Shown piece by piece: positions 1 through 8,205 of a DNA stretch of 64,000 bases. The notes beneath the pieces were generated by a model. It saw only the letters and a program-made list of their open reading frames with translations, did not search any database and had not been told where the DNA came from. The stretch comes from an uncultured Tenacibaculum sp. (lineage in GTDB: Bacteria > Bacteroidota > Bacteroidia > Flavobacteriales > Flavobacteriaceae), in NCBI GenBank assembly GCA_947497895.1, contig CANMIL010000001.1:124001-188000 (forward strand). Reading direction: 5' to 3'. Made by a program: the position numbers and the translations under genes. Position 1 is the first letter of the stretch. The number at the start of each line of letters is the position of its first letter.

Positions 1-2
1 AT

Positions 3-62
3 ACGATGAAAAAGGAGTTTATCATAATAAAGAAAATTGAAGTATGTGTAGATATGGAATGA
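3..62 (+). CDS. Possible tail of an upstream gene, or an 18-codon ORF
   Basis: An open frame enters from the window edge, contains an ATG at 6 and stops with TGA at 60-62. The stop overlaps the likely ATG of the next gene (59-61) in an ATGA arrangement, which suggests translational coupling. Too little is visible to say whether this is the end of a longer gene or a small leader ORF. Confidence 0.3.
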   Translation, partial: TMKKEFIIIKKIEVCVDME

Positions 63-604
63 CAACTTATAAACCTCATTATGCTTGTTTTCAGTGTAGG
101 AAAACGTTTAAAAGAAGGTTAGAGAAAGATATTTATGATGGATTTGATAAATTTAGAAAACAACATCCTGCCAAATGTCCAGAGTGTGGAGATTTAATGG
201 CAGATATGGGACTAGATTTTGAATCACCAAAGAAGAAAGATATAAAAGCTTGGAGTCATATTTCCACACTTTATAAAGTGGGAATAACTTTTCATTCATG
301 TGGTTGTAGTGGACCCGCATATATACCTAAAGATTCTGATGAATTAATAGATCACTTTACAAAAATTAAAGAAGCCTATTTGGAACATCAATACTTTTGG
401 GCACGTCGAAAACAAGATCCTGAGTCACAAAGGGAGATAGCCAAAGATCAACATAAAAATGGAACGTTCTTGTATCGGATTCCCAGAGAATATAAAGAAG
501 GGACCAAAAATAAACCCAAATATGACTCTGAAAAAGCTCAAATATACTGGAACGAAAAAGTAAAAGAAGTGAAAAGGAAAATCGGAGAAATAAACTTAAG
601 TTAA
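59..604 (+). CDS. Zinc-ribbon-like hypothetical protein
   Basis: A protein of about 181 residues that I do not recognise as a named family. The N-terminus carries two cysteine pairs (CFQC, then CPEC about 29 residues later), the pattern of a zinc ribbon, and a third cluster (SCGCSG) follows in the middle. The C-terminal third is lysine-rich and charged. There is no signal peptide or membrane segment, so it is probably cytosolic. An in-frame ATG exists at 44, but the ATG at 59 is preferred because it overlaps the stop of the preceding short frame. The role may be nucleic-acid binding, inferred only from the zinc ribbon and basic tail. Confidence 0.6.
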   Translation: MTTYKPHYACFQCRKTFKRRLEKDIYDGFDKFRKQHPAKCPECGDLMADMGLDFESPKKKDIKAWSHISTLYKVGITFHSCGCSGPAYIPKDSDELIDHFTKIKEAYLEHQYFWARRKQDPESQREIAKDQHKNGTFLYRIPREYKEGTKNKPKYDSEKAQIYWNEKVKEVKRKIGEINLS

Positions 605-682
605 TTAGTATTGTTTGGAGTATTGTTAAATAATATAAGTCCAGAGAAAAGTTATACTTAATTGAAAATAATTTACTTTTAT

Positions 683-2425
683 ATGAAAAAGACACTATTA
701 AAAAAACACTATGAAACTTATCTAAGATTTTTATTGTTATTTCTGTGCTTGATAACAATGAATTCTTGTATTAAAAATTTAACAGATGAGGAATTAATTG
801 AGACCTATCAAGAATCAGTAAGTAATAATAAGTGGGAAAAAGCACTTACTTGCGTGGATGAAGGAATAAAAAGAAACCCCAATAATACTTCTTTATATTT
901 TAGTAAAGCATTTTGCTTGAAAAATATAAGTCCGATAGAAAATCACAGGGAAATTTTAGAAAGCATTAATATTTTTATTGAAAAAAATAAAACATCTAGT
1001 TTAGGAAGATTATTGAAATATACCAATCTCTATGAAAACAGAAAATATAAAGAGGCATTGGAAGAAGTTGGGCAAATCGAAAAATATTATGGGGTGTCAG
1101 TCAATACTCTATTAATGAAAGCGAATGCTATGTTTTTAAATAAAGATTATAAAAATGCTTCTTTTCAATATGAAGAAGCTTCAATGTATCCTCACCCAAA
1201 AGAAAAATTTAAAACTATATATTATTATAAGATTTATTCTAAATATTTTTCTGGGAACAAAGAAGGGGCAATGTGGGATACTGCCTTCTTGAATCATCAT
1301 GGATTAAAAGAGGATAAAACATTAATGGAGTTAATTTCAAATAACCAACTTGATATAAATGATTATAATAAAATAGAATTTTATAACGAAGCAGATGAAT
1401 TTGAAGAGCAGATAAAAATAAATCTAGAGTACGATCGTCTTTTCAATCCTATTTATTCGAAAAGATTATTTTATGAGGCTAATAATAAAGTAGACGATTT
1501 AAAAAGACTAGACCCCAACATAGAGCTCCTTAATTTAAGTTATTCAAATGCAATAGAACTTCCTGATGATATAAAAAAGTTTAAAAGATTAAAGGGGATA
1601 AATTTATCGAAAAATAAAATAAAGGATTTTGATAAATTATTTAGACAGTTAAGTGAATTACCCAACCTTGAATATTTAGAACTAGATTATTCAAACTTAA
1701 AAAAATTCCCTTCATCTATATCGAAGTTAAAGAATTTAAAAGGTTTGTCATTAGAAGCTTCAAATATTCATCAACTTCCAAAAGAAATAGGAAGACTTCG
1801 AAATTTAGGTTATTTAAGTATTCGCAATAATAGTAAAATAAGAGATTTACCAGAGGAAATAAAGTATTTAAAAAAGTTAAATTGTTTAGATGTTTCAGGT
1901 AGTGGAATAAGGCGTTTAAGAGAAGAAATAGGATCGTGCTACAATTTAGTTTCAATCAAAAGTAATGCATCAAAAGTCGAATCAATACCAAACTCAATAG
2001 GTAATTTAAAAAACATGAGATTACTAAATTTGGGTTTTAATAATATTTCGAAAATTCCTGAAAGCATTGGGGATATAACATATTTAGAAAATTTTAATAT
2101 TGGAAGTAATAGTATTGAAGAGTTACCTAGTTCAATAGAGAAATTACAAAACTTAAATATGCTTAGTATGCAATTTAATCGTTTTAAAAAATTTCCTAAA
2201 GAAATATTGGGGCTAGAAAACATACAAACTCTTTGGTTACACAACAATAGTATTCCAAGTATACCAGCTGATATAGGCAACTTAAAAAAATTGACACATC
2301 TTTTAATAGATCATGAAATTATTACTGACAATAACATTGATCAAATAAAAGAAAGAAATCCTAATATTTATGTCATACGGGAGGATTCAAGAAGGTATGT
2401 TGGGGGTATTAAAAGGAAGAAGTAA
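683..2425 (+). CDS. Leucine-rich-repeat lipoprotein with TPR-like N-terminal half
   Basis: About 580 residues. The first 29 residues are a lipoprotein signal (hydrophobic LLLFLCLITMNSC, with Cys as the lipidation site). Residues of roughly 35-230 are helical with TPR-like spacing. From about 260 to 560 there are successive leucine-rich repeats of the LxxLPxxIxxLxxLxxLxLxxN type (for example LPKEIGRLRNL, IPESIGDITYL, LPSSIEKLQNL). Such bacterial LRR proteins usually bind proteins or glycans at the cell surface. The frame opens at a TTG at 662, but the ATG at 683 gives a clean signal peptide. No neighbouring gene explains its partner. Confidence 0.75.
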   Translation: MKKTLLKKHYETYLRFLLLFLCLITMNSCIKNLTDEELIETYQESVSNNKWEKALTCVDEGIKRNPNNTSLYFSKAFCLKNISPIENHREILESINIFIEKNKTSSLGRLLKYTNLYENRKYKEALEEVGQIEKYYGVSVNTLLMKANAMFLNKDYKNASFQYEEASMYPHPKEKFKTIYYYKIYSKYFSGNKEGAMWDTAFLNHHGLKEDKTLMELISNNQLDINDYNKIEFYNEADEFEEQIKINLEYDRLFNPIYSKRLFYEANNKVDDLKRLDPNIELLNLSYSNAIELPDDIKKFKRLKGINLSKNKIKDFDKLFRQLSELPNLEYLELDYSNLKKFPSSISKLKNLKGLSLEASNIHQLPKEIGRLRNLGYLSIRNNSKIRDLPEEIKYLKKLNCLDVSGSGIRRLREEIGSCYNLVSIKSNASKVESIPNSIGNLKNMRLLNLGFNNISKIPESIGDITYLENFNIGSNSIEELPSSIEKLQNLNMLSMQFNRFKKFPKEILGLENIQTLWLHNNSIPSIPADIGNLKKLTHLLIDHEIITDNNIDQIKERNPNIYVIREDSRRYVGGIKRKK

Positions 2426-2564
2426 CATCAGTGAATAGAGTGAAAATTTGCTAATGCGGTAAAATCTCTTTTAGAAATTGTTTATAAAATCAAAAACAGG
2501 TGATTTTTAGTTATACTGGAGAATAAAAGGTCAAAATATAGAGAATAAATGAAAAGAAATTAAT

Positions 2565-3002
2565 ATGAATAAAAAATCTAAAAGAATAGTGGGAATTTTA
2601 GCAATAATCATCTATTTGCTTTCGATGACAATGGAGTCTTATCTCGTAAATGGAAAATCTTCAATTGGTTCTTATGGACTTATAGCTTTCCTTTACGGTT
2701 GGTTAAATTTCAATTTGATAGGTGTAATTTGGTTGGCAAATCCATTATTTATAACTAGTTCATTATTTATTATGTTTTCTAAAAAACAAAACTTGCCGTT
2801 CGTTTTAAGTCTTATAGCATCTATTCTGGCCATATCTTTTACTCAAGTCACCGAAATAATTAGAACTGAAGCGGGCCATACTGGAAAAATAGATAGATAC
2901 CTGCTAGGTTATTGGCTTTGGTTATTATCGATTCTTCTAATGCTGATTGCAACAATTGTAAATAAAACATTGAATAAAAAGAATAGCAGGAATAACTTAT
3001 AA
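2565..3002 (+). CDS. Small integral membrane protein, unknown
   Basis: 145 residues with about four hydrophobic segments (near 8-28, 36-56, 60-77 and 80-132 in pairs) and a lysine/asparagine-rich C-terminus. I do not recognise a family. It is one of a string of same-strand orphans between 2.5 and 6 kb with loose 70-250 bp spacing, so they look independently transcribed. Inner-membrane location is inferred from the hydrophobic segments alone. Confidence 0.55.
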   Translation: MNKKSKRIVGILAIIIYLLSMTMESYLVNGKSSIGSYGLIAFLYGWLNFNLIGVIWLANPLFITSSLFIMFSKKQNLPFVLSLIASILAISFTQVTEIIRTEAGHTGKIDRYLLGYWLWLLSILLMLIATIVNKTLNKKNSRNNL

Positions 3003-3076
3003 TCGTCCGAACCATTTGATAAGGACTATCGCAAAATGTATATAGTATGAATCACTTTTAACATGAATTAATAAGA

Positions 3077-3532
3077 ATGGAAAGAGTATGGCGATATGTA
3101 AAAGAAAATAAAGTGATAACGATGTTCAATTTTGTTATCCTTTTAATTTTTATAGCGCCTTATTCAATTACATATAATGTTATAGATCATAATGTGACAG
3201 AAAAATTGGATTGGAAACCAAATTACATATTTGAGAATTTAGAGCTTTTCATTCTTTTTATTCCACTGTTATTAGTGACGATTGGATTTCAGATAATGAA
3301 ATTTAATATCTGGAGGAAATTTCTATTGATTCTTCTTGTAGTTCAATGCTGCGCATATGCCCTGAATTCATTGCTTTTAATAGGAATACCTGTACAAGAT
3401 TATGTTCCAAGTTGGGGGCAATTTTTAACTATAACATTAGGTCCTTTAATCCTTGTTATACTAAGAATTGAAATAATTGATTTCAAAAAGAAAAAGACTG
3501 CCAATACTTTTAAGAAAAAAATTAAGCAATAG
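3077..3532 (+). CDS. Small integral membrane protein, unknown
   Basis: 151 residues with four predicted membrane segments (about 14-34, 56-75, 82-104 and 115-134) and a polylysine tail. No family is recognised. The layout resembles the preceding gene (four segments, similar length, basic C-terminus), but no obvious sequence similarity is visible by eye. Confidence 0.55.
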   Translation: MERVWRYVKENKVITMFNFVILLIFIAPYSITYNVIDHNVTEKLDWKPNYIFENLELFILFIPLLLVTIGFQIMKFNIWRKFLLILLVVQCCAYALNSLLLIGIPVQDYVPSWGQFLTITLGPLILVILRIEIIDFKKKKTANTFKKKIKQ

Positions 3533-3617
3533 AATTTATGACTATCCCCGTAATAAGTTATTTTAATTAGATTTGAAACGAAATCGAAACTAATAATACA
3601 ACATTTTAAATAAGTCT

Positions 3618-4184
3618 ATGAAGAGGAAATTGTTTTACATTCTACTAATCATATACAGCCTAGGTCTATCTAGTCAAACCCAAAAAGCTGATTTAATTTT
3701 TATTGATGGAGATACAATTCAAGGGTTTGGTTCAATAACAAGAAATAATAAAATAAAATTTAAACTAACAAGTGAAGACAAAGCCGAAAAATGGGACTTC
3801 ACTATAGTAAAAGGTATAACTTTTTACGGTTATAATGAGATAAAAGAGTTTGAATATATAGCTTTACAAAGAAGGCAGAAGCCTGTATTATTGGAAGTTA
3901 AACATAGAGGAAGAATTAATATTTATGAAAAGCGTTCACTTTCCTATGAAAACTCTTTTGGAGGAGAATTTCCCACGAAGAGTTTAGTAGAATATAGAGA
4001 AACCTATTTGAAGCGAGACGAAGAAGAGTTAGCAGTAAATTTATCAGGATTTAATTTTAGAAAAAATGCTTTAAAGTACTTCAAAGATTGTCCAGAAATA
4101 GTAGATATGTTTGAGAGTAAAGAATATAAAAATTATACTATTGAAAGGATAGCTTTATATTATAATGTTTATTGTTCCGAATAA
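3618..4184 (+). CDS. Secreted protein with a D-x-DTI-x-G motif
   Basis: 188 residues starting with a classical signal peptide (MKRKLFYILLIIYSLGLSSQ). Soon after the predicted cleavage site comes DGDTIQG, followed by a beta-rich stretch ending in LLEVKHRGRINIYEK. The same order (DNDTIHG, then LLEVKKGKISYYKE) is found in the protein encoded on the other strand at 6311-7414, so the two belong to one family of periplasmic or outer-membrane-associated proteins. Function unknown. Confidence 0.6.
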   Translation: MKRKLFYILLIIYSLGLSSQTQKADLIFIDGDTIQGFGSITRNNKIKFKLTSEDKAEKWDFTIVKGITFYGYNEIKEFEYIALQRRQKPVLLEVKHRGRINIYEKRSLSYENSFGGEFPTKSLVEYRETYLKRDEEELAVNLSGFNFRKNALKYFKDCPEIVDMFESKEYKNYTIERIALYYNVYCSE

Positions 4185-4271
4185 GAATACTATCGTTATA
4201 TTACTTTAATATAATTAGAAAGACAATTAATAAAGTATTGAAATGAAAAAAAGAAAAACAGTAAATTTCTC

Positions 4272-4357
4272 CGAGGCAAGCCATCTGAGCATTTTAAAAG
4301 AATACATTTTCAAACTCTAAACATTTACTAACGAGGCAAGCCTCGGGGTATTTACCC
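4272..4357. repeat. REP-like hairpin pair with an upstream partial copy
   Basis: At 4332-4345 a perfect hairpin reads CGAGGC-AA-GCCTCG and is followed immediately by a second one, GGGT-ATTT-ACCC (4346-4357). The first eleven bases, CGAGGCAAGCC, also occur at 4272-4282, where the second arm is degenerate. This GC-rich block stands out in AT-rich intergenic DNA. It resembles the repetitive extragenic palindromes mobilised by TnpA-REP (RAYT) enzymes, though no such gene lies in the window. Confidence 0.5.
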
Positions 4358-4422
4358 TCTAGAGAATAAATTAAAGACATGTCTTTTGAAAACATTTTAA
4401 CTATATACAAACGTTACAACAT

Positions 4423-4995
4423 ATGAAAAAGAAAACCCTAATATTGATAATTCTATCTTCATTAAATGTCTTAGCTCAAAAAAGAAGTAAATTGTTTTTC
4501 GGAGATTTTGTTGAATGCTTCTATTCTAAAAAAGAAACCGAACCAATTTATATTTATAAGAAACCTGATGGAAGTATTGTTAAGAAATTAAATGTTTTGA
4601 CTCAACCACATTGTTGGTATAAGTTTACAATAGCTGAATCGCAAGATGACTGGTTAAAAATTGAAAATATAGTTGTACTTCCCAGTTGTGAAGAACATGA
4701 GTTAAATAAAAATATTGAAAAATTTAAAGGGAAATGGGTTTTAGCAAAAAAAATGAAAATCAACCTCCCAGACATTAGAAAGGAATCTGGTATTAAGATA
4801 AAATTCTATGATAGACCAGATAAAAATTCAAATGTTATATTTATTGCTTTAGAATATTTGTCAACAGAATTAATAAAAGTAAAACGAGGTTGGGCAAAAG
4901 TAAAATTCAAAATAAATGGAGAATTACATTCAGGATGGCTTCAGCGTAAATATCAATGCCCTTATCCTTGGACAACTTGTCCTGTATGGAATTAG
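4423..4995 (+). CDS. Secreted SH3-like protein, unknown role
   Basis: 190 residues with a signal peptide (MKKKTLILIILSSLNVLAQ). Two regions have the look of bacterial SH3 domains: residues of about 25-85 (VECFYSKKETEPIYIYKKPDGS, then WYKFTIAES, DDWLKIE) and about 105-185 (KIKFYDRPDKNSNVIFIALEYLSTE, then GWAKVKFKINGELHSGWL). Bacterial SH3 domains commonly bind cell-wall peptides or protein partners. The assignment is by pattern, not by search. It is preceded by the REP-like hairpin. Confidence 0.55.
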   Translation: MKKKTLILIILSSLNVLAQKRSKLFFGDFVECFYSKKETEPIYIYKKPDGSIVKKLNVLTQPHCWYKFTIAESQDDWLKIENIVVLPSCEEHELNKNIEKFKGKWVLAKKMKINLPDIRKESGIKIKFYDRPDKNSNVIFIALEYLSTELIKVKRGWAKVKFKINGELHSGWLQRKYQCPYPWTTCPVWN

Positions 4996-5027
4996 AACTT
5001 AATAAAAAAGGATTGAATTATTGTTGA

Positions 5028-5141
5028 CAAATAAATATTATAAAAGCTAACAATAAAAAATCTAAGGTTTCAGGAAGTTTTTCTAGTTGTAGTTACACCT
5101 GTGAAAATACAGCAGGTTATTATAAAGCTAAAGATCCATAG
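5028..5141 (+). pseudogene. Probable 3' remnant of a small protein gene
   Basis: The 315-bp gap after 4995 holds an open frame without a start codon that ends in TAG at 5139-5141. Its translation (ending SSCSYTCENTAGYYKAKDP) has ordinary protein composition with two cysteines, unlike the AT-rich noise around it. It looks like the tail of a deleted gene. No parent family is recognised. The rest of the gap shows no other feature. Confidence 0.35.
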
Positions 5142-5310
5142 AATTTAGTTGTCAAGAGGAAACAAGTTTAATTATTGTAATAAACTGTATCGAATAGTGG
5201 ATACAGTATCAAAAATAAAAACCACCACTAATTTTTGGTTACATTTAGCGGAAAATTACGTCTAATAATACATAAAACGTTAATCATAATTAATAAAAGA
5301 AACCAAGACA

Positions 5311-5991
5311 ATGAAGTTAAAAAACTCTAAATTTCTGACTAGTAATTGGGTTATAACACTCACAGCTACATTAATCGGTGTTTTCGGAGCTTTATTTTTA
5401 AATGAATGGGTTGTTTCGAAAAATGTAAAAAATCAAAAATCAATCGCTGTGAAAAATATTTTGATAGAAATTGAAGAAAACAAAACCAAAATTGAAAAGA
5501 GTCTTAAAAAACACAAAACATTCATAGGAACATTATTGTTTATGGAAAAAAATATGGATAAAGAAAATAGATTAATCACAGATGTTGAAAGTTTACAAGC
5601 TTTTAGAACTGATTTTCCAAATGTATTCACAGCTCAAGATTCAACGCTTTTAGAAAACGGAAAATATCATTATAAAGGTAATATGGATTTGAACTTTGAT
5701 TTATCGCATGTTAATTTAACCAATATAGCATGGAATACTCTTAAGCATAATAGTTTGGCTAATTCTTTTGGTTTCGATTGTCTTATGTTTTTAGAACAAA
5801 TGGCAAATATTACCGAGGAGACGCTAAAGCAAGAGAGAATACTTCTCAATTTAATGAAAGATCAGAATAGAAATGAAGCGGATGATTATGAAGAAAGAAT
5901 GAAAGATGAATTAATGTTTTTAATTGAGTTTGAAAAGGCACTTTTGGAAGCTTATAATTACAGTGAAGAAAAATTAAGTGATTGCAGATAA
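5311..5991 (+). CDS. Membrane-anchored hypothetical protein (DUF6090-like)
   Basis: 226 residues. A single membrane segment near residues 12-30 (WVITLTATLIGVFGALFLNEW) is followed by a basic coiled-coil-like stretch and a mostly helical cytoplasmic or periplasmic domain. The N-terminal W-x-TATLIGVFxALxLNEW pattern resembles that of proteins annotated as DUF6090 in flavobacteria. That link comes from memory and is tentative. Function unknown. Confidence 0.5.
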   Translation: MKLKNSKFLTSNWVITLTATLIGVFGALFLNEWVVSKNVKNQKSIAVKNILIEIEENKTKIEKSLKKHKTFIGTLLFMEKNMDKENRLITDVESLQAFRTDFPNVFTAQDSTLLENGKYHYKGNMDLNFDLSHVNLTNIAWNTLKHNSLANSFGFDCLMFLEQMANITEETLKQERILLNLMKDQNRNEADDYEERMKDELMFLIEFEKALLEAYNYSEEKLSDCR

Positions 5992-6007
5992 GGCTGTTGG
6001 TTATTAA

Positions 6008-6133
6008 TTCGATTTAAAGCAGGCTGTAGTAGAAGAAATTTTAGAAAAATCGGCGAATAAGTTGTATATAACTACTCAAAAACAAAAAGGCTTTTTCAAA
6101 TCTCTCGAAAAGAAAAAGCCTCTAAATCGCTAA
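6008..6133 (+). pseudogene. Probable gene remnant overlapping a repeat element
   Basis: An open frame after a TAA at 6005-6007 translates to FDLKQAVVEEILEKSANK and continues to a TAA at 6131-6133. The first 18 residues look like a genuine amphipathic helix. The later part is lysine-rich and runs into the hairpin of the repeat element on the opposite strand. There is no start codon, so this is probably the tail of a lost gene cut by the element. Confidence 0.3.
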
Positions 6134-6294
6134 TCAAAAAATTAACTTACTACTACGCTGTAAAGATACTATAGTGTTGTAGTTATATTTCTGAAAAACA
6201 GATATTTGGTAGTGGAATGTCGTTCAATGGTATCTTTCTGAAGGTAAGTGGTTTATATAAAAAAACTCATCAATTTTGATGAGTTTTTATCCAT
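6084..6294 (-). ncRNA. Dispersed ~210-bp element, copy 1 (candidate small RNA unit)
   Basis: Read on the minus strand this element begins with the terminator hairpin of the gene ending at 6311 (arms ACTCATCA/TGATGAGT, 6259-6290). It continues through about 95 bp that align without gaps to copy 2 at 61265-61358, then a core (6164-6122) identical to copy 2 apart from its edges. It ends in a second hairpin (GGCTTTTTC...GAAAAAGCC, 6119-6084) with a T run. TATCTTTA just before the core resembles a -7 box. The conserved order with a terminator at the end suggests a small RNA gene. A non-coding mobile repeat is the alternative. Confidence 0.5.
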
Positions 6295-6310
6295 TGTGAT
6301 ATACTATCGA

Positions 6311-7414
6311 TCAATCTTCATTGTATAAAGATATTATACTTTTAATTTCAAAATATTTGTAACTATTTTTTACAATTCTATTATAAATTGCTGGTTTATT
6401 TTTAAATAACTTTAAATAACTCCCTTTTCTATCAACAAGAAAATACTGTTTAGAATCTTGAGTGATATAATTTCTTCTTTTTTGCACATCCTTATACAAT
6501 GAAATTTTACCTTTTATTAATTCTCTTAAAAGTCGTTTCTTTTTATCGATAATAATTCCTTTATAGACTCTTTTATTAACAACAAATTCAGATAATTCAG
6601 AAGGTCTATATGTTAATGTTTCACCATTCTTAGAAATGAATTTTATTTTCTTTTTTAAGGAAAAACTATTATCCAATTTTATAGAACCATAAATGGTGTC
6701 GTTATTTTTTGTTATAACAGAACCAGAAGCAAATTTATTAGGTGTTTTTTCTCCAACAAATTTATTAATGTCTTTACTACTTATATAGATGTTTGATAAA
6801 TCGACCAATTCATCTATATCTTCAAAGGAATAATTATTATTTTCTATTCGGTCTGTCAATTGATTATCAGTCCCTAAAATATGATAAAAACATAATTTAA
6901 AATTTAAAGAATACTTGTCTATTATATAGTGTTTTCTGTATAAGTCTCCATTTTTATATGAAATATTCTTATGAATATTATTTCGTTCAATGTTTTGAAA
7001 ATTTGAGTTTAAACCACGAAAATTAGCTGTTTTATTTCCAACATTAATAGGGAAAATAGTGTCATTATACTTTAAATAAACGTGTTTTATGTAATCTAGA
7101 GTATATTTTGATTTTAAATGTGATTCTTTATAATAGGATATTTTTCCTTTTTTAACTTCTAACAAGAATTCAGGAATACCGGTATTTATAGAAACGAAAA
7201 CGAAGGCACCTCGCTTGAACAATTTAGTTTTGTTAGCTTTAAATCTATACTTTCCTTCATTGTTTCTAACAAAAACAGAGGTGTTTGTTTTCCATTCTAT
7301 GATACCATGAATTGTATCATTATCTTTCGTAACTAAATAATCTTGTCCAAAGTTATTTGAAAGAGAAAATATACAAATTAGTAAACTTATGTAAAGTTTT
7401 GACTTTTGTTTCAT
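6311..7414 (-). CDS. Secreted protein with two D-x-DTI-x-G repeats
   Basis: About 367 residues with a signal peptide ending near NNFGQ. Two homologous halves each open with the same motif: TKDNDTIHG near residue 30 and TKNNDTIYG near residue 240. Each is followed by a beta-rich segment containing LLEVKKGKISYYKE or LLRELIKGKISLYKD. The shorter protein at 3618-4184 has one such unit. The protein is probably periplasmic or attached to the outer membrane. An ATG six bases upstream (7420) is also possible. The gene ends just before the dispersed element, whose first hairpin acts as its terminator. Confidence 0.6.
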   Translation of the reverse strand: MKQKSKLYISLLICIFSLSNNFGQDYLVTKDNDTIHGIIEWKTNTSVFVRNNEGKYRFKANKTKLFKRGAFVFVSINTGIPEFLLEVKKGKISYYKESHLKSKYTLDYIKHVYLKYNDTIFPINVGNKTANFRGLNSNFQNIERNNIHKNISYKNGDLYRKHYIIDKYSLNFKLCFYHILGTDNQLTDRIENNNYSFEDIDELVDLSNIYISSKDINKFVGEKTPNKFASGSVITKNNDTIYGSIKLDNSFSLKKKIKFISKNGETLTYRPSELSEFVVNKRVYKGIIIDKKKRLLRELIKGKISLYKDVQKRRNYITQDSKQYFLVDRKGSYLKLFKNKPAIYNRIVKNSYKYFEIKSIISLYNED

Positions 7415-7463
7415 CAGCAAATTCGATTTTTTTATTCTTTTCTTATTTCATGAAGTTTAAAGC

Positions 7464-7976
7464 TTATAATAATTTTTTAACTTCTTGCTTAAGATAACCA
7501 ATAGCCGCTTCTGTAGGATTTGCTTCTTTGGTATAGGTTAATAAAACAGTTTCTCTTAGCTCTTTGGCAGTTTCGCTTGTTTCTGCAACGCTCCTAAGCT
7601 TGGCAATAATCGCTAATTTGGTAGCTAAAACAGATTTCCAACTATCTTCACTGATATATAATTGCTGAACCAAATTATGCTCATATTCTTGCTCAATATT
7701 TCCTATCAGTAGACGCAAATAACTGTTCACATCATCACCAATAGGATTTACTCTTACTAATAATTTTACTGGATTCATACGTTCACAGAATAAAAGCATG
7801 CGTTCATAAGCCTGTAGCTTAATCGGAAGACTTTCTTTTTTCTTCGCAACTAAAGCTTCAAACTTTCTCTCATTATTATCTTGTTTAATAAAAGCGCTTA
7901 AAATATAATAAGCAACTCCACCAGTAACAAGAGCCGGTAAGGCATAGGCCAATCCTTCGATTATTTTATCTTCCAT
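7464..7976 (-). CDS. Conserved flavobacterial membrane-anchored protein
   Basis: 170 residues when started at MEDKIIEG. An in-frame extension to 8042 adds 22 residues of poor composition and is not favoured. A hydrophobic segment at about 9-28 (LAYALPALVTGGVAYYILSAF) anchors a helical domain with the stretch PIKLQAYERMLLFCERMNP. I recognise this arrangement as a widespread Flavobacteriaceae family without known function. It lies divergent from the helicase gene, 230 bp away. Confidence 0.65.
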   Translation of the reverse strand: MEDKIIEGLAYALPALVTGGVAYYILSAFIKQDNNERKFEALVAKKKESLPIKLQAYERMLLFCERMNPVKLLVRVNPIGDDVNSYLRLLIGNIEQEYEHNLVQQLYISEDSWKSVLATKLAIIAKLRSVAETSETAKELRETVLLTYTKEANPTEAAIGYLKQEVKKLL

Positions 7977-8205
7977 AGAATATACTATTTGTAAGGTTAT
8001 TTTATGAGTGTTATACAGATAATAAACGCTGCTAAGATACAAGTCTTACAGAATTTATAAGTTAAATATCTTGTAGAATCTGTTTAAATTATAAACCCAA
8101 AAAAGAATTTAAAATTATATGTGGAAAAAAAAATGACTACATATTTTATAAAACCTAAAAGAATGGTTAATTTTCCGTTTTAAAATTCTTTCAATTTAGA
8201 TTTCA

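Noticed and set aside
366..758. 130-codon minus-strand frame opposite the zinc-ribbon gene
   Set aside because: Phe/Ser/Leu-rich shadow of a lysine-rich coding strand; no start context and no domain.
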